The notes under the pieces: model-generated
What the model was told of the DNA's origin: nothing
Seen by the model: the letters and a program-made list of their open reading frames with translations, nothing else
Databases searched by the model: none
Part shown: positions 36,786 to 43,732 of the stretch, in pieces
Numbering within the stretch: position 1 is the stretch's first letter
How the letters are laid out: each line of letters starts with the position of its first letter
Assembly: GCA_900315245.1 (NCBI GenBank)
Contig: OMYJ01000003.1
Location: 158,121 to 222,120 of the forward strand
DNA from: an uncultured Bacteroidales bacterium
Lineage (GTDB): Bacteria; Bacteroidota; Bacteroidia; Bacteroidales; WCHB1-69
DNA length: 64,000 bases
Reading direction: 5' to 3'
Made by a program: the position numbers and the translations under genes

Positions 36786-38360
36786 TTAATCAAAATCCAA
36801 CATACAATAATTGCCTTTTTTTTGCTCCAGATCTATTGCCTCGAATAGTTTATTGGCATAGAATTCTCGTTCGTCACCAATCCCCATCCAAGTATGATGA
36901 CCATCCAAATTCAAGTATTGCAATATCTCCGAATACCCCAATTCATTTTCCCAACGCTTAGGCCAAAAGTCTTGTTCCTTTGGTGACAGTTCATCCCAAA
37001 AGCCTGTGCATCCATTAGAAAAATAATAAACAAGTTCGAATAAAGCAGACTCATCTCGCATAGTTTTCCAAGAACTATCACCAACTTTCGTTTTGCACCT
37101 AAAACTCTTATTGACATTAATCAGTTTTATAAAGGAAGAACTATTATTCACTAATGTGAAAGCGGTCATAATATTTATCAATGGGTAATCTTCTTGAGGG
37201 CATTGCTTTCTATACTTATGAAGATAATAGTATAACCAGAACCCTGTCGGAATTTTTATTTTAGGATTGTTGTTGTACATGACATTCATGTAAGACAATA
37301 CTGAAATGAAAGGGAACCACCCCTCTTGAGGGATTGATTTAATTAGAGATTTATTGTTCAACATTTTTTTTGCCACCGTCATCATCAGGTTACAAACATT
37401 CTGATCGCCATTGATAGAAGATAATGCATAAGTACCTCCAAGACCCCATCTCTTTATTATTGTGGCCAGGCTCAAAATATTATCTGTAAGTAGTCTTTGA
37501 TATACAGTCTCTGACGGAATATATTTATCAAAAATGTCAGGGAAAACCATAACGCACTCATTTTTCTTCTCCTCAGAGAAGTCTCCATAATGATTGCGCA
37601 CATATTCTTCAAAGAGTTTAGTGTTGTTTTCATCGTTCATTACACAAAGATTTTCGATTTCGGAACCTTTTTTAATATCGTGAACGAATGCCCAGACAAT
37701 GGGTTTGGAAAAATACGATTTCAGATGTTTGGATTGAAGGAAAACTTTTTGAAAATCAAATGTCTCATAAATATCAAATACGTGAGGAGATTGATCTTCG
37801 TAAGGCTTCTTCATTAACAAAATAAATACTGCTTGTTTTTCCTCCTCTGAAGAAATGGGAGATACTTGAATAGTGACCATTCCCACAACATCTTCTTCCT
37901 CTATCATGTTTTCTGTCATCCACTCTGGGGGATTACTTGGATCTTCAAGTATTCGTGGCATCTTTTTAAATGTAAAAGGTTGTATACCGTGAGTACAATC
38001 TCCCTCTTCGTCAAAAAAGTTATAAATTTTATGGCAAGCATCCTTGGAGTAAAATGTGTAGGTAACCCCAATATTTTGATCCTCCTCATAGATATTGTAG
38101 TAGCGTGTGGCGGACTTTAGGTATAATTGGGGAATAATTGAATCATTTACTGTTTCTTTGGGAATAATCCTGTCTTGCTTCAAGTAAAATCCATTATTTT
38201 TTCTCCAATCCCAAAGCATAGGCGAGAGGTTGACCACAAGATTGTTTTTTCTAGTTATCAAAACCAAATATGGGTACAATGGTTGTTCGTGATCCCATTC
38301 CTTTAATAATCCATCAAATGAATTATCCTTTTTGCTCAGGTATTGCTTAATTGAATCCAT
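36786..38360 (-). CDS. unknown 524-residue protein (AT-rich operon)
   Basis: A soluble protein of unknown family. The N-terminal half is strand-rich (YPYLVLITRKNNLVVNLSPMLWDWR, GVTYTFYSKDACHKIYNFF, VVGMVTIQVSPISSEEEKQAVFILLMKK). The second half is helical (LATIIKRWGLGGTYALSSING, TGFWLYYYLHKYRKQC) and ends with many Trp residues (WDELSPKEQDFWPKRWENELGYSEILQYLNLDGHHTWMGIG). AT-rich codon use is shared with the gene below, 92 bases away. No nuclease, ATPase or toxin motif is obvious. Confidence 0.6.
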   Translation of the reverse strand: MDSIKQYLSKKDNSFDGLLKEWDHEQPLYPYLVLITRKNNLVVNLSPMLWDWRKNNGFYLKQDRIIPKETVNDSIIPQLYLKSATRYYNIYEEDQNIGVTYTFYSKDACHKIYNFFDEEGDCTHGIQPFTFKKMPRILEDPSNPPEWMTENMIEEEDVVGMVTIQVSPISSEEEKQAVFILLMKKPYEDQSPHVFDIYETFDFQKVFLQSKHLKSYFSKPIVWAFVHDIKKGSEIENLCVMNDENNTKLFEEYVRNHYGDFSEEKKNECVMVFPDIFDKYIPSETVYQRLLTDNILSLATIIKRWGLGGTYALSSINGDQNVCNLMMTVAKKMLNNKSLIKSIPQEGWFPFISVLSYMNVMYNNNPKIKIPTGFWLYYYLHKYRKQCPQEDYPLINIMTAFTLVNNSSSFIKLINVNKSFRCKTKVGDSSWKTMRDESALFELVYYFSNGCTGFWDELSPKEQDFWPKRWENELGYSEILQYLNLDGHHTWMGIGDEREFYANKLFEAIDLEQKKGNYCMLDFD

Positions 38361-38589
38361 TTCCGTAACATTATTTACCGAAGACCTCTATTTTTATCAT
38401 TTTCGCACCACACTTCCAGACCATGCGAGGTCCTTTGAACAAGGCCTGAAAACATGACGCTGTAAATCTACATGATATTTTTCTCAAATATTTTCTGTGA
38501 TTTCGATTTCGTACAATTCGACACGATAGAATCAGATGCTGATTGCCAATAAAACGGTGCGAAGAAGTTACATCTTCCAAGCCCCTCTA
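38361..38589. other. non-coding spacer inside the AT-rich operon
   Basis: A 229-base gap between the 524- and 87-residue genes. A frame is open on the minus strand but its product has a composition unlike a real protein. No -7 element, hairpin terminator or known RNA is obvious. Confidence 0.5.
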
Positions 38590-38853
38590 CTAATCCCATA
38601 TATCTAACGAATCATAGAAGTCCTGAAACGCCTCATATCGCTCACCATCAAGAGAGAGAGGGGATTTACCAAATAGGGTATTGTCATCAAACAACCATGC
38701 TAGCAGTTTGGGATTAAGTTCAAGTTGCTCCGAAAAGTAACCTTGTATATCAGTGTAATCGCAATGTTCATTGTACATTTGGCATATGGTATTGCGCTTC
38801 CAACTAACATTGGGAATATTGTTAATTTCTGATTCTGTGTTATAATTCCGCAT
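38590..38853 (-). CDS. small hypothetical protein (87 residues)
   Basis: An acidic 87-residue protein (NNIPNVSWKRNTICQMYNEHCDYTDIQGYFSEQLELNPKLLAWLFDD..., ending YDSLDIWD) with no known family. It lies 22 bases after the 167-residue gene on the same strand. Its small size and acidity resemble accessory or inhibitor proteins, but that is only a guess. Confidence 0.6.
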   Translation of the reverse strand: MRNYNTESEINNIPNVSWKRNTICQMYNEHCDYTDIQGYFSEQLELNPKLLAWLFDDNTLFGKSPLSLDGERYEAFQDFYDSLDIWD

Positions 38854-38875
38854 ATAGAAAGCTATTTTTTATTGT

Positions 38876-39379
38876 TCATATATTGTTCATGAATTGACTC
38901 ATTGGCACCAACTGTGGTTGAGGACCATAAGGAGTTTGGCTATATACAGTTACAAACGCTTTGTCTATATGGTTGTTAAGAACCACCTCAAGTGCTGACA
39001 GTACAAGTTGCTCTCCAGCGCATTGTCCCTCAATAGCTTCTAAGGTACGTCGTAGCGCAGATACAATCATCATAAGGTCATTGTCAATTATTCGACCATG
39101 CTGGTTGATATGTTCTTGTGCCATCTTCTTTAGTATTTCTTTTGAAGAGAGACCTTGTTCATATAAATCAGCCGTTGTTCTAATCTTACTTATATAGTAC
39201 TCAATATCAGTAGCATTTGCTTGAACTGAATTCAGTGATACGCAATAACAATCGTACAATACACATCTGCCACCATCTGGTACAACTACTGTTTTGGCCA
39301 AAATCTGATAATCACCTTTTGAGGTTTTGATGTCAATGGGTAAAAGATTCCCATCAATTTTGTATGTTACAGTTGCCAT
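38876..39379 (-). CDS. hypothetical protein (167 residues), first full gene of AT-rich operon
   Basis: A soluble protein starting MATVTYKIDGNLLPIDIKTS. The first 60 residues are strand-rich (ILAKTVVVPDGGRCVLYDCYCVSLN, with three cysteines) and the rest helical (DLYEQGLSSKEILKKMAQEH, MMIVSALRRTLEAIEGQCAGEQLVLSALEVVLNNH), ending with Pro/Gln-rich SQTPYGPQPQLVPMSQF. No family is recognised. A -7 element lies about 85 bases upstream, with an 18-codon open frame in the leader. Confidence 0.6.
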   Translation of the reverse strand: MATVTYKIDGNLLPIDIKTSKGDYQILAKTVVVPDGGRCVLYDCYCVSLNSVQANATDIEYYISKIRTTADLYEQGLSSKEILKKMAQEHINQHGRIIDNDLMMIVSALRRTLEAIEGQCAGEQLVLSALEVVLNNHIDKAFVTVYSQTPYGPQPQLVPMSQFMNNI

Positions 39380-39381
39380 AA

Positions 39382-39438
39382 TTATTTGGTTTTGTATTTC
39401 TGCTCAGCTTTAATTCCGTGAATTGTATGTTCTTTCAT
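39382..39438 (-). CDS. possible 18-residue leader peptide
   Basis: A short frame, MKEHTIHGIKAEQKYKTK, ends two bases before the ATG of the 167-residue gene and starts 23 bases after the -7 element, so it would be the first frame translated. It could couple or regulate translation of the operon. Nothing else supports it. Confidence 0.3.
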   Translation of the reverse strand: MKEHTIHGIKAEQKYKTK

Positions 39439-39460
39439 CTTGTTGGTTTGAATTATCGTG

Positions 39461-39468
39461 CAAAGATA
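39461..39468 (-). promoter_or_regulatory. -7 element for the AT-rich unknown operon
   Basis: TATCTTTG on the minus strand, exact consensus, 82-89 bases before the ATG at 39379. It diverges from the candidate RNA promoter at 39538. Confidence 0.7.
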
Positions 39469-39537
39469 CAAACTAAAACACAAACGCAGTTAGTTTTGCA
39501 AGGCTTGCAAAACTCGTTCTGTTTTCTCCATTTGGTA

Positions 39538-39545
39538 TATCTTTG
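39538..39545 (+). promoter_or_regulatory. -7 element for the candidate ncRNA
   Basis: TATCTTTG on the plus strand, exact consensus, with no credible open frame downstream. This suggests an untranslated transcript. Confidence 0.6.
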
Positions 39546-39551
39546 CACATT

Positions 39552-39745
39552 CATTTTGAGATATAAAAAAGGCGTGACTTTGTTCCTCATTGCTACATGC
39601 ATCCCTAATAGGTTCTGGAAAAACCTTGTATCGTTGCAAGCAGCGAACAATTCACGCCCATGCGTGAACTTTTCGCAATCCTGCCTCAGATACATTTAGA
39701 ATTTTCCAGATTCATTAGGGGAGGCATGAGCGTAAGCTCAATATA
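39552..39745 (+). ncRNA. candidate structured small RNA
   Basis: Downstream of a consensus -7 element, the sequence folds by eye into a closed structure. CCCTAAT (39603-39609) pairs with ATTAGGG (39714-39720) and TCTGGAAAA (39614-39622) with TTTTCCAGA (39702-39710), giving a 16-bp interrupted stem. Inside are a hairpin at 39631-39646 and a perfect 7-bp hairpin TTCACGC-CCAT-GCGTGAA (39651-39668). GGCGTGA (39571-39577) could pair instead with TCACGCC, giving an alternative fold. A GTAA-loop hairpin (39727-39740) and T-rich sequence follow. I cannot assign a family: RNase P, tmRNA and SRP signatures are not seen; a 6S-like RNA is possible. Confidence 0.4.
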
Positions 39746-39855
39746 TATTATGTTGTTTTCTTTATTTTATGTCATAGATTATCTTTGTTTGTTTGACGAT
39801 GCAAAAGTACAATTATTTTCTGAAACTTTGAAATGGTGACGCATTTAGTTGTGGA

Positions 39856-40092
39856 TTATTGTTCTACTGGAATTTTGCATCGTTGACCTCTGACCTTAAA
39901 TGCTGCTATATCTGTGAGTACAAGAACCAAAAAGTTTTTGTTGATTTCCTTTTGGATCCTTTTCACAAAAGTGGTTTTGCCAGTACCCGCCTTTCCTGTA
40001 ATGAAAAGGCTGTTGTTGGTGTTTGCTACAATATCGAAAGCTTTTTGCTGTTCGAAGTTGGTTGGGTCAAATGTGAATTCTTCTTTCTCCAT
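39856..40092 (-). pseudogene. 5' fragment of a PIF1-like helicase gene
   Basis: A 78-codon frame begins MEKEEFTFDPTNFEQQKAFDIVANTNNSLFITGKAGTGKTTFVKRIQKEI, a good match to the N-terminus and Walker A (GKAGTGKTT) of PIF1-like helicases such as the intact one at 15009-17498. After LVLVLTDIAAFKVRGQ the match decays where the family has a PTG-IAA-GGQT motif, and the frame stops. Everything after motif Ia is missing. The promoter and start are intact. It is probably a decayed remnant, though a short ATP-binding peptide could still be made. Confidence 0.7.
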
Positions 40093-40115
40093 CGTTGTCC
40101 TTTTGATTTCGGGTG

Positions 40116-40123
40116 CAAAAGTA
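40116..40123 (-). promoter_or_regulatory. -7 element of the truncated PIF1-like gene
   Basis: TACTTTTG on the minus strand, 24-31 bases before the ATG at 40092. Confidence 0.6.
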
Positions 40124-40202
40124 CGATGGCGGTGCGAAGCCTATTTTCGTAAGAAAATAAATATCACATCAATTTAGCGCAAACAACTACAGACAAAAAT
40201 GT

Positions 40203-40210
40203 TATCTTTG
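40203..40210 (+). promoter_or_regulatory. -7 element for the DUF2971 gene
   Basis: TATCTTTG on the plus strand, 22-29 bases before the ATG at 40232. Confidence 0.7.
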
Positions 40211-40231
40211 CAACAATAAAAACTTTACGAT

Positions 40232-40984
40232 ATGGATCCATTTATGGTATATACAGGAAAACATGTGTTTCATTTTACAAAATTTGAATCTGCATTGAGG
40301 ATCATTGCATCCAAATCATTGAAATTTGGTCGTTTTGAGAACATGAATGATATTGCTGAAGCAAAAAGAGATGTTTATGGTATGATTCCTGCCGATATAA
40401 TAAATGCTGAGTTATCAAAATATCAATCCATAAGTCTCACATTAGACAAGCCTTCGCATCGAGGCTTTAAAATTGACCCTCTTTGGGGACACTATGCACA
40501 AGGGGGCAATGGTGCATGTTTGGTTTTCGATAAAGACAAGTTATCACAAAGGGTTGTGGAGCAATTTGGTAAAAAGGCCACAATTGCTAAAATTCGTTAT
40601 TCTTCTAAACACTCAAATGCGGTATTCGCAAAAGGAGATTCGCAAGGAACGGTATATAAGTACATTAGGAAAAACCTTAAAAGAATTTTCTTTACAAAAT
40701 CTCCTGATTGGAAGTATGAACAAGAACTGAGGATTTTAATCAAAGAAGACGGGAAAAACGAGCAATACCTTTATTGGGATGATGCATTAATCGCCGTTAT
40801 ACTTTGCCTTCCTAAAGTTTATGATTATAAAGAAACAGCTGAATTCAAAATACTGAAATCAATGTTAACTGATGTTCCAATCCTCCATTATACAACATCT
40901 TTGGGAAACAAAGAGTTGCTTGATGAGAATGGGGAAAAAGTATGTGACATTCCTGGAGTGGACTTACAAATACTCTTCGAATAA
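40232..40984 (+). CDS. DUF2971 domain protein
   Basis: A 250-residue cytoplasmic protein. The N-terminus (VFHFTKFESALRIIASKSLKFGRFENMNDIAEAKR) and the central WGHYAQGGNGACLVFDKDKL plus later KSPDWKYEQELRILIKEDG are the signature of DUF2971. Family function is unknown, but members often sit in defence or mobile islands. It is monocistronic with its own promoter, and an inverted-repeat element lies 145 bases downstream. AT-rich codon use is like the neighbouring unknown operon. Confidence 0.8.
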   Translation: MDPFMVYTGKHVFHFTKFESALRIIASKSLKFGRFENMNDIAEAKRDVYGMIPADIINAELSKYQSISLTLDKPSHRGFKIDPLWGHYAQGGNGACLVFDKDKLSQRVVEQFGKKATIAKIRYSSKHSNAVFAKGDSQGTVYKYIRKNLKRIFFTKSPDWKYEQELRILIKEDGKNEQYLYWDDALIAVILCLPKVYDYKETAEFKILKSMLTDVPILHYTTSLGNKELLDENGEKVCDIPGVDLQILFE

Positions 40985-41129
40985 GGTATGTTAAATAAAC
41001 TGTATTCAATTTGTAAATAGCAATCTCTGTTTGATTTTTGCGGTTTGCCTAAATGTTTCCACTACAGCGCATACGTGCCCTCATATAGGTAACTGTTTTT
41101 TTTTGCGAACGTTAAGCAAGAAAAAAGAG

Positions 41130-41236
41130 AAAAGAGGGTGTGTCAAAAGTCCCAAAAACGGCATTTTTCAATTTGTAACTCTTTGATAACCAGATAGCGA
41201 TTTTTGCTAAAACCGACTTCTGACACACCCTCTTTT
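41130..41236. mobile_element. 107-bp MITE-like inverted-repeat element
   Basis: Terminal inverted repeats of 22 bp (41130-41151 and 41215-41236; AAAAGAGGGTGTGTCA...) differ at one position and enclose 63 bp without a gene. GAGGGTGTGTCA-type ends are familiar from insertion-sequence termini, so this is probably a non-autonomous derivative. No clear target duplication is seen. It lies between convergent genes and could also end transcription from both sides. The remaining 40985-41283 spacer shows nothing else. Confidence 0.7.
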
Positions 41237-41283
41237 TAGTTGGAATATTAATCTGTTTTATCAAATGTTTGAAATCTGAAGAT

Positions 41284-42468
41284 CTATATTTCATTCGGGT
41301 TCAACCATGATTCTTCTGGCTTAGCAATCAATCTTGCATTTTGGTATGCCGCATCCAGAGGTAGTATTGTTTCTGGTTCATACATTCGCAATTCTTTATT
41401 TGGAGTTAGCACTAATGCGAAATCTGGTCTATCACTATATGTTCCTTTAAGATAAATGGGCATCAATAGCTGTATCTTGTCTTCTTGTGGGCGGTACATT
41501 GGAACTATAAATTTATAATTACGCTGAGCTAATGCAACGGCAAAACCGATAGCATTATCAAATTTTGTGGCAAGTTCCTCAGTAGACATAGTATGGTATT
41601 CTTCAGGAAACCTACGTCTTCGTTCTTCAATAATATGTGTAAATGTGTCGAAATCCTTATCAATCTCCCATGTGGTTTGGAAAATCACCTCATTAACATC
41701 GTCAAAAAATTGTGGAGGGAGAGCATTTGCGTTTTCGTCAAAGCCCATTTTCCGAAGTTTTAAACGGCCTCCTGAACGTGAAGGATTTTTAATTTGCATT
41801 TCACCATCTTTACATTCCGCATCTCCTACAACAATGACTTCATGAAAGTACTTATCTAAAAGATTGGTATTAAACATGACGTACTTTTTGTCCTTCGAGA
41901 AAATAATCTTTCCATCACGACCGTCCTGGCTCTCTTTTATTAACCTATTTAATATGTTTTCTAAATAGGATTTTAGAATAGGGTGATTAATTCCTGATTG
42001 TTTGTTCTTGTACTTCCAGGATTCTGGAATTGTGTTCTTTGCAATATCTTCTAAAAACTCAGATCCATCCCAAAATAAATCAAAATACATTGCTCCGATA
42101 TTAAAACGACTATCAAGAATCCTCATTTTCTCAAAGTCATTAAGGGTGCCCCACGTTACACCGTTGAAAATGTTTTTGTCCTTGATGAACCAACCTAATA
42201 TTTGTTCCCCTTCTTTATTTAAAAAAGGTACTTTAAATCTGATGTATTTAGCAGAATCTCTATCTATAGGCGTTCCGTCAGGAGTCTTTGTGTATCCCGC
42301 ACCATTCAAATACTCAACACTATTTTCGTTGATAGCTATGTCAATGGTTGCTCTATCCACCGGTTGATTTCCTTCAATAATATTTTTTAATTCGTCAATG
42401 TATGTGCCTCTGTTGGCAACATATCCAAGAGAATAAATCCCATTTTTCTGTTTGTTAATGTTTTCCAT
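41284..42468 (-). CDS. DUF3825 domain protein
   Basis: A 394-residue cytoplasmic protein. Residues about 130-380 match DUF3825: DLFWDGSEFLEDIAKNTIPESWKYK, then HPILKSYLENILNRLIKESQ, KIIFSKDKKYVMFNTNLLDKYFHEVIVV, and a C-terminal PLDAAYQNARLIAKPEESWL. The family often accompanies RNA-binding OST-HTH domains; here no such domain is attached. Its role is unknown. I chose ATG 42468, since the upstream TTG extension overlaps the promoter. It lies downstream of a YhcG nuclease and a WYL regulator on the same strand. Confidence 0.75.
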   Translation of the reverse strand: MENINKQKNGIYSLGYVANRGTYIDELKNIIEGNQPVDRATIDIAINENSVEYLNGAGYTKTPDGTPIDRDSAKYIRFKVPFLNKEGEQILGWFIKDKNIFNGVTWGTLNDFEKMRILDSRFNIGAMYFDLFWDGSEFLEDIAKNTIPESWKYKNKQSGINHPILKSYLENILNRLIKESQDGRDGKIIFSKDKKYVMFNTNLLDKYFHEVIVVGDAECKDGEMQIKNPSRSGGRLKLRKMGFDENANALPPQFFDDVNEVIFQTTWEIDKDFDTFTHIIEERRRRFPEEYHTMSTEELATKFDNAIGFAVALAQRNYKFIVPMYRPQEDKIQLLMPIYLKGTYSDRPDFALVLTPNKELRMYEPETILPLDAAYQNARLIAKPEESWLNPNEI

Positions 42469-42511
42469 ATCCTTTAATGTTTTAGTTATTTGTATAATGT
42501 TTTTTCGCCGG

Positions 42512-42519
42512 CAAAAATA
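42512..42519 (-). promoter_or_regulatory. -7 element for the DUF3825 gene
   Basis: TATTTTTG on the minus strand, 44-51 bases before ATG 42468. It shows the gene can be transcribed independently of the nuclease gene. Confidence 0.65.
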
Positions 42520-42563
42520 CAACGGTGCCGCGCAACCTATTTTCGCTTGTTTTTCGGTATTTG

Positions 42564-43694
42564 TTATTTGCTCTTCTGTTCCAAAAAGATTTGTTTTTGC
42601 AGCTCTATCTCTTGGCGCAGCTGTTCCTTCGTGGGCAGATAGGTGAGATATTTGGCTTGGAACAATTGTTCGCTGCCATGGAGAACGCTATATCGCGCCA
42701 TATCTTCGCTGGTGTCGGAGCAAAGCAACAAGCCGATGGTGGGATTGTCCCCATCTGTACGCATCAATTGGTCATACATCCTTACATACATATCCATCTG
42801 TCCCACATCCTGATGTGTTCTCTGCTCGGTCTTCAGGTCTATCAAGAAGAAGCACTTCAGGATATAATTGTAGAACACCAAGTCAATATAAAAATCACCC
42901 ATATCCGTGCGGATATGCTTCTGTCGGGCCACAAAGGCAAATCCCTTGCCCATCTCCATGATAAAACTTTGCAGATGACTGATGATACTACCCTCCAGTT
43001 CTGTCTCCGTAAAATCAGCATAGGGTTGCAATCCAAGAAACTCTGCTACAACAGGATTTTTCATGAATTGCAATTTATCCTGCTGCTTGGATTGTGTCAA
43101 ACGGTGCATTTCTTCAGTCACCTTCTCTTTGTTTCCGGACCGCATGAGACGATAGTAGTATTGTGACGAGATGTTGCGATGCAATGTGCGGGTACTCCAC
43201 ATTTCACGCAGGGCTTCTTGCTCATACCATTCTCGCGCATCAGCGTCTTCCACGCGAATGAGTTCCCTGTAATGTGTCCACGGAAGCAGTTTTGGACTCG
43301 TTGCGGCCAAAACTCCGAATTGTGGCCTCGTTGCGGCCACATTTTCGGATTGTTGACTCGCTGCGTCAACTATTTGCAATTGTGGCCGCACTGAGGCCAC
43401 AATGTTTGGAAACTTTCGGTAAAAGAGGATATACCTATATAAGGTGCTTTTATCAAACCCTTTACCGTATTTGTTAGTAAGATCTTGTGAAAGCTCTGTG
43501 ATGATTTTTTTCCCATACTCAGCCCGTTCTGCTCCATCAAGGCTTTCCCGAGCAATACGCTCACCAAGTAGCCAGTTGCGCAACGTCAACGCGACATTGA
43601 CGGCACGATAAGCATAGTCACGAGCCTCCTCAATGATTTTACAAGTATCGAAATATAACAAGTCGTAACTATGGGTTGAGTCTATTTCTGTCAT
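42564..43694 (-). CDS. YhcG-type PD-(D/E)XK nuclease, copy 1
   Basis: A 376-residue protein of the YhcG/DUF1016 family. An N-terminal helical domain (YRAVNVALTLRNWLLGERIA... YGKGFDKSTLYRYILFYRKFPNI) is followed by a four-unit 10-residue repeat linker (about residues 98-137), then WTHYRELIRVEDADAREWYE and the nuclease core FYIDLVFYNYILKCFFLIDLKTE with Asp and DLK catalytic-type residues. YhcG proteins often occur near restriction or mobile genes. I chose ATG 43694 with its own -7 element. WYL regulator upstream, DUF3825 downstream. The palindromic linker repeats are unusual. Confidence 0.85.
   Translation of the reverse strand: MTEIDSTHSYDLLYFDTCKIIEEARDYAYRAVNVALTLRNWLLGERIARESLDGAERAEYGKKIITELSQDLTNKYGKGFDKSTLYRYILFYRKFPNIVASVRPQLQIVDAASQQSENVAATRPQFGVLAATSPKLLPWTHYRELIRVEDADAREWYEQEALREMWSTRTLHRNISSQYYYRLMRSGNKEKVTEEMHRLTQSKQQDKLQFMKNPVVAEFLGLQPYADFTETELEGSIISHLQSFIMEMGKGFAFVARQKHIRTDMGDFYIDLVFYNYILKCFFLIDLKTEQRTHQDVGQMDMYVRMYDQLMRTDGDNPTIGLLLCSDTSEDMARYSVLHGSEQLFQAKYLTYLPTKEQLRQEIELQKQIFLEQKSK
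43290..43403. repeat. four in-frame 30-nt palindromic repeats in YhcG copy 1
   Basis: Four hairpin-forming units with centres at 43301, 43331, 43361 and 43391, exactly 30 bases apart. Arms include ATTGTGGCC (43379-43387) with GGCCACAAT, TGTGGCC with GGCCACA, GTTGAC with GTCAAC, and TTTTGG with CCAAAA. Each unit adds ten residues (consensus VAATRPQLxx) to the protein linker. Confidence 0.9.
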
Positions 43695-43717
43695 GTTTCT
43701 ATCCTTTTTATGAGTCG

Positions 43718-43725
43718 CAAAAATA
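43718..43725 (-). promoter_or_regulatory. -7 element for YhcG copy 1
   Basis: TATTTTTG on the minus strand, 24-31 bases before ATG 43694 and just past the WYL stop codon (43733), so the nuclease gene can be expressed separately. Confidence 0.65.
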
Positions 43726-43732
43726 CCAAAAA

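Noticed and set aside
38371..38580. A 69-codon minus-strand frame in the unknown operon
   Set aside because: Composition is unlike its neighbours, with no promoter or family match; treated as spacer.
39418..39699. Overlapping open frames on both strands at the candidate RNA locus
   Set aside because: Neither looks like a protein; the plus-strand frame crosses the promoter and the structured stem.
39552..39745. Retron-type msr-msd RNA
   Set aside because: No reverse transcriptase gene is in the vicinity.
41112..41294. A 60-codon minus-strand frame
   Set aside because: It spans the inverted-repeat element and both of its ends; no sign of coding.
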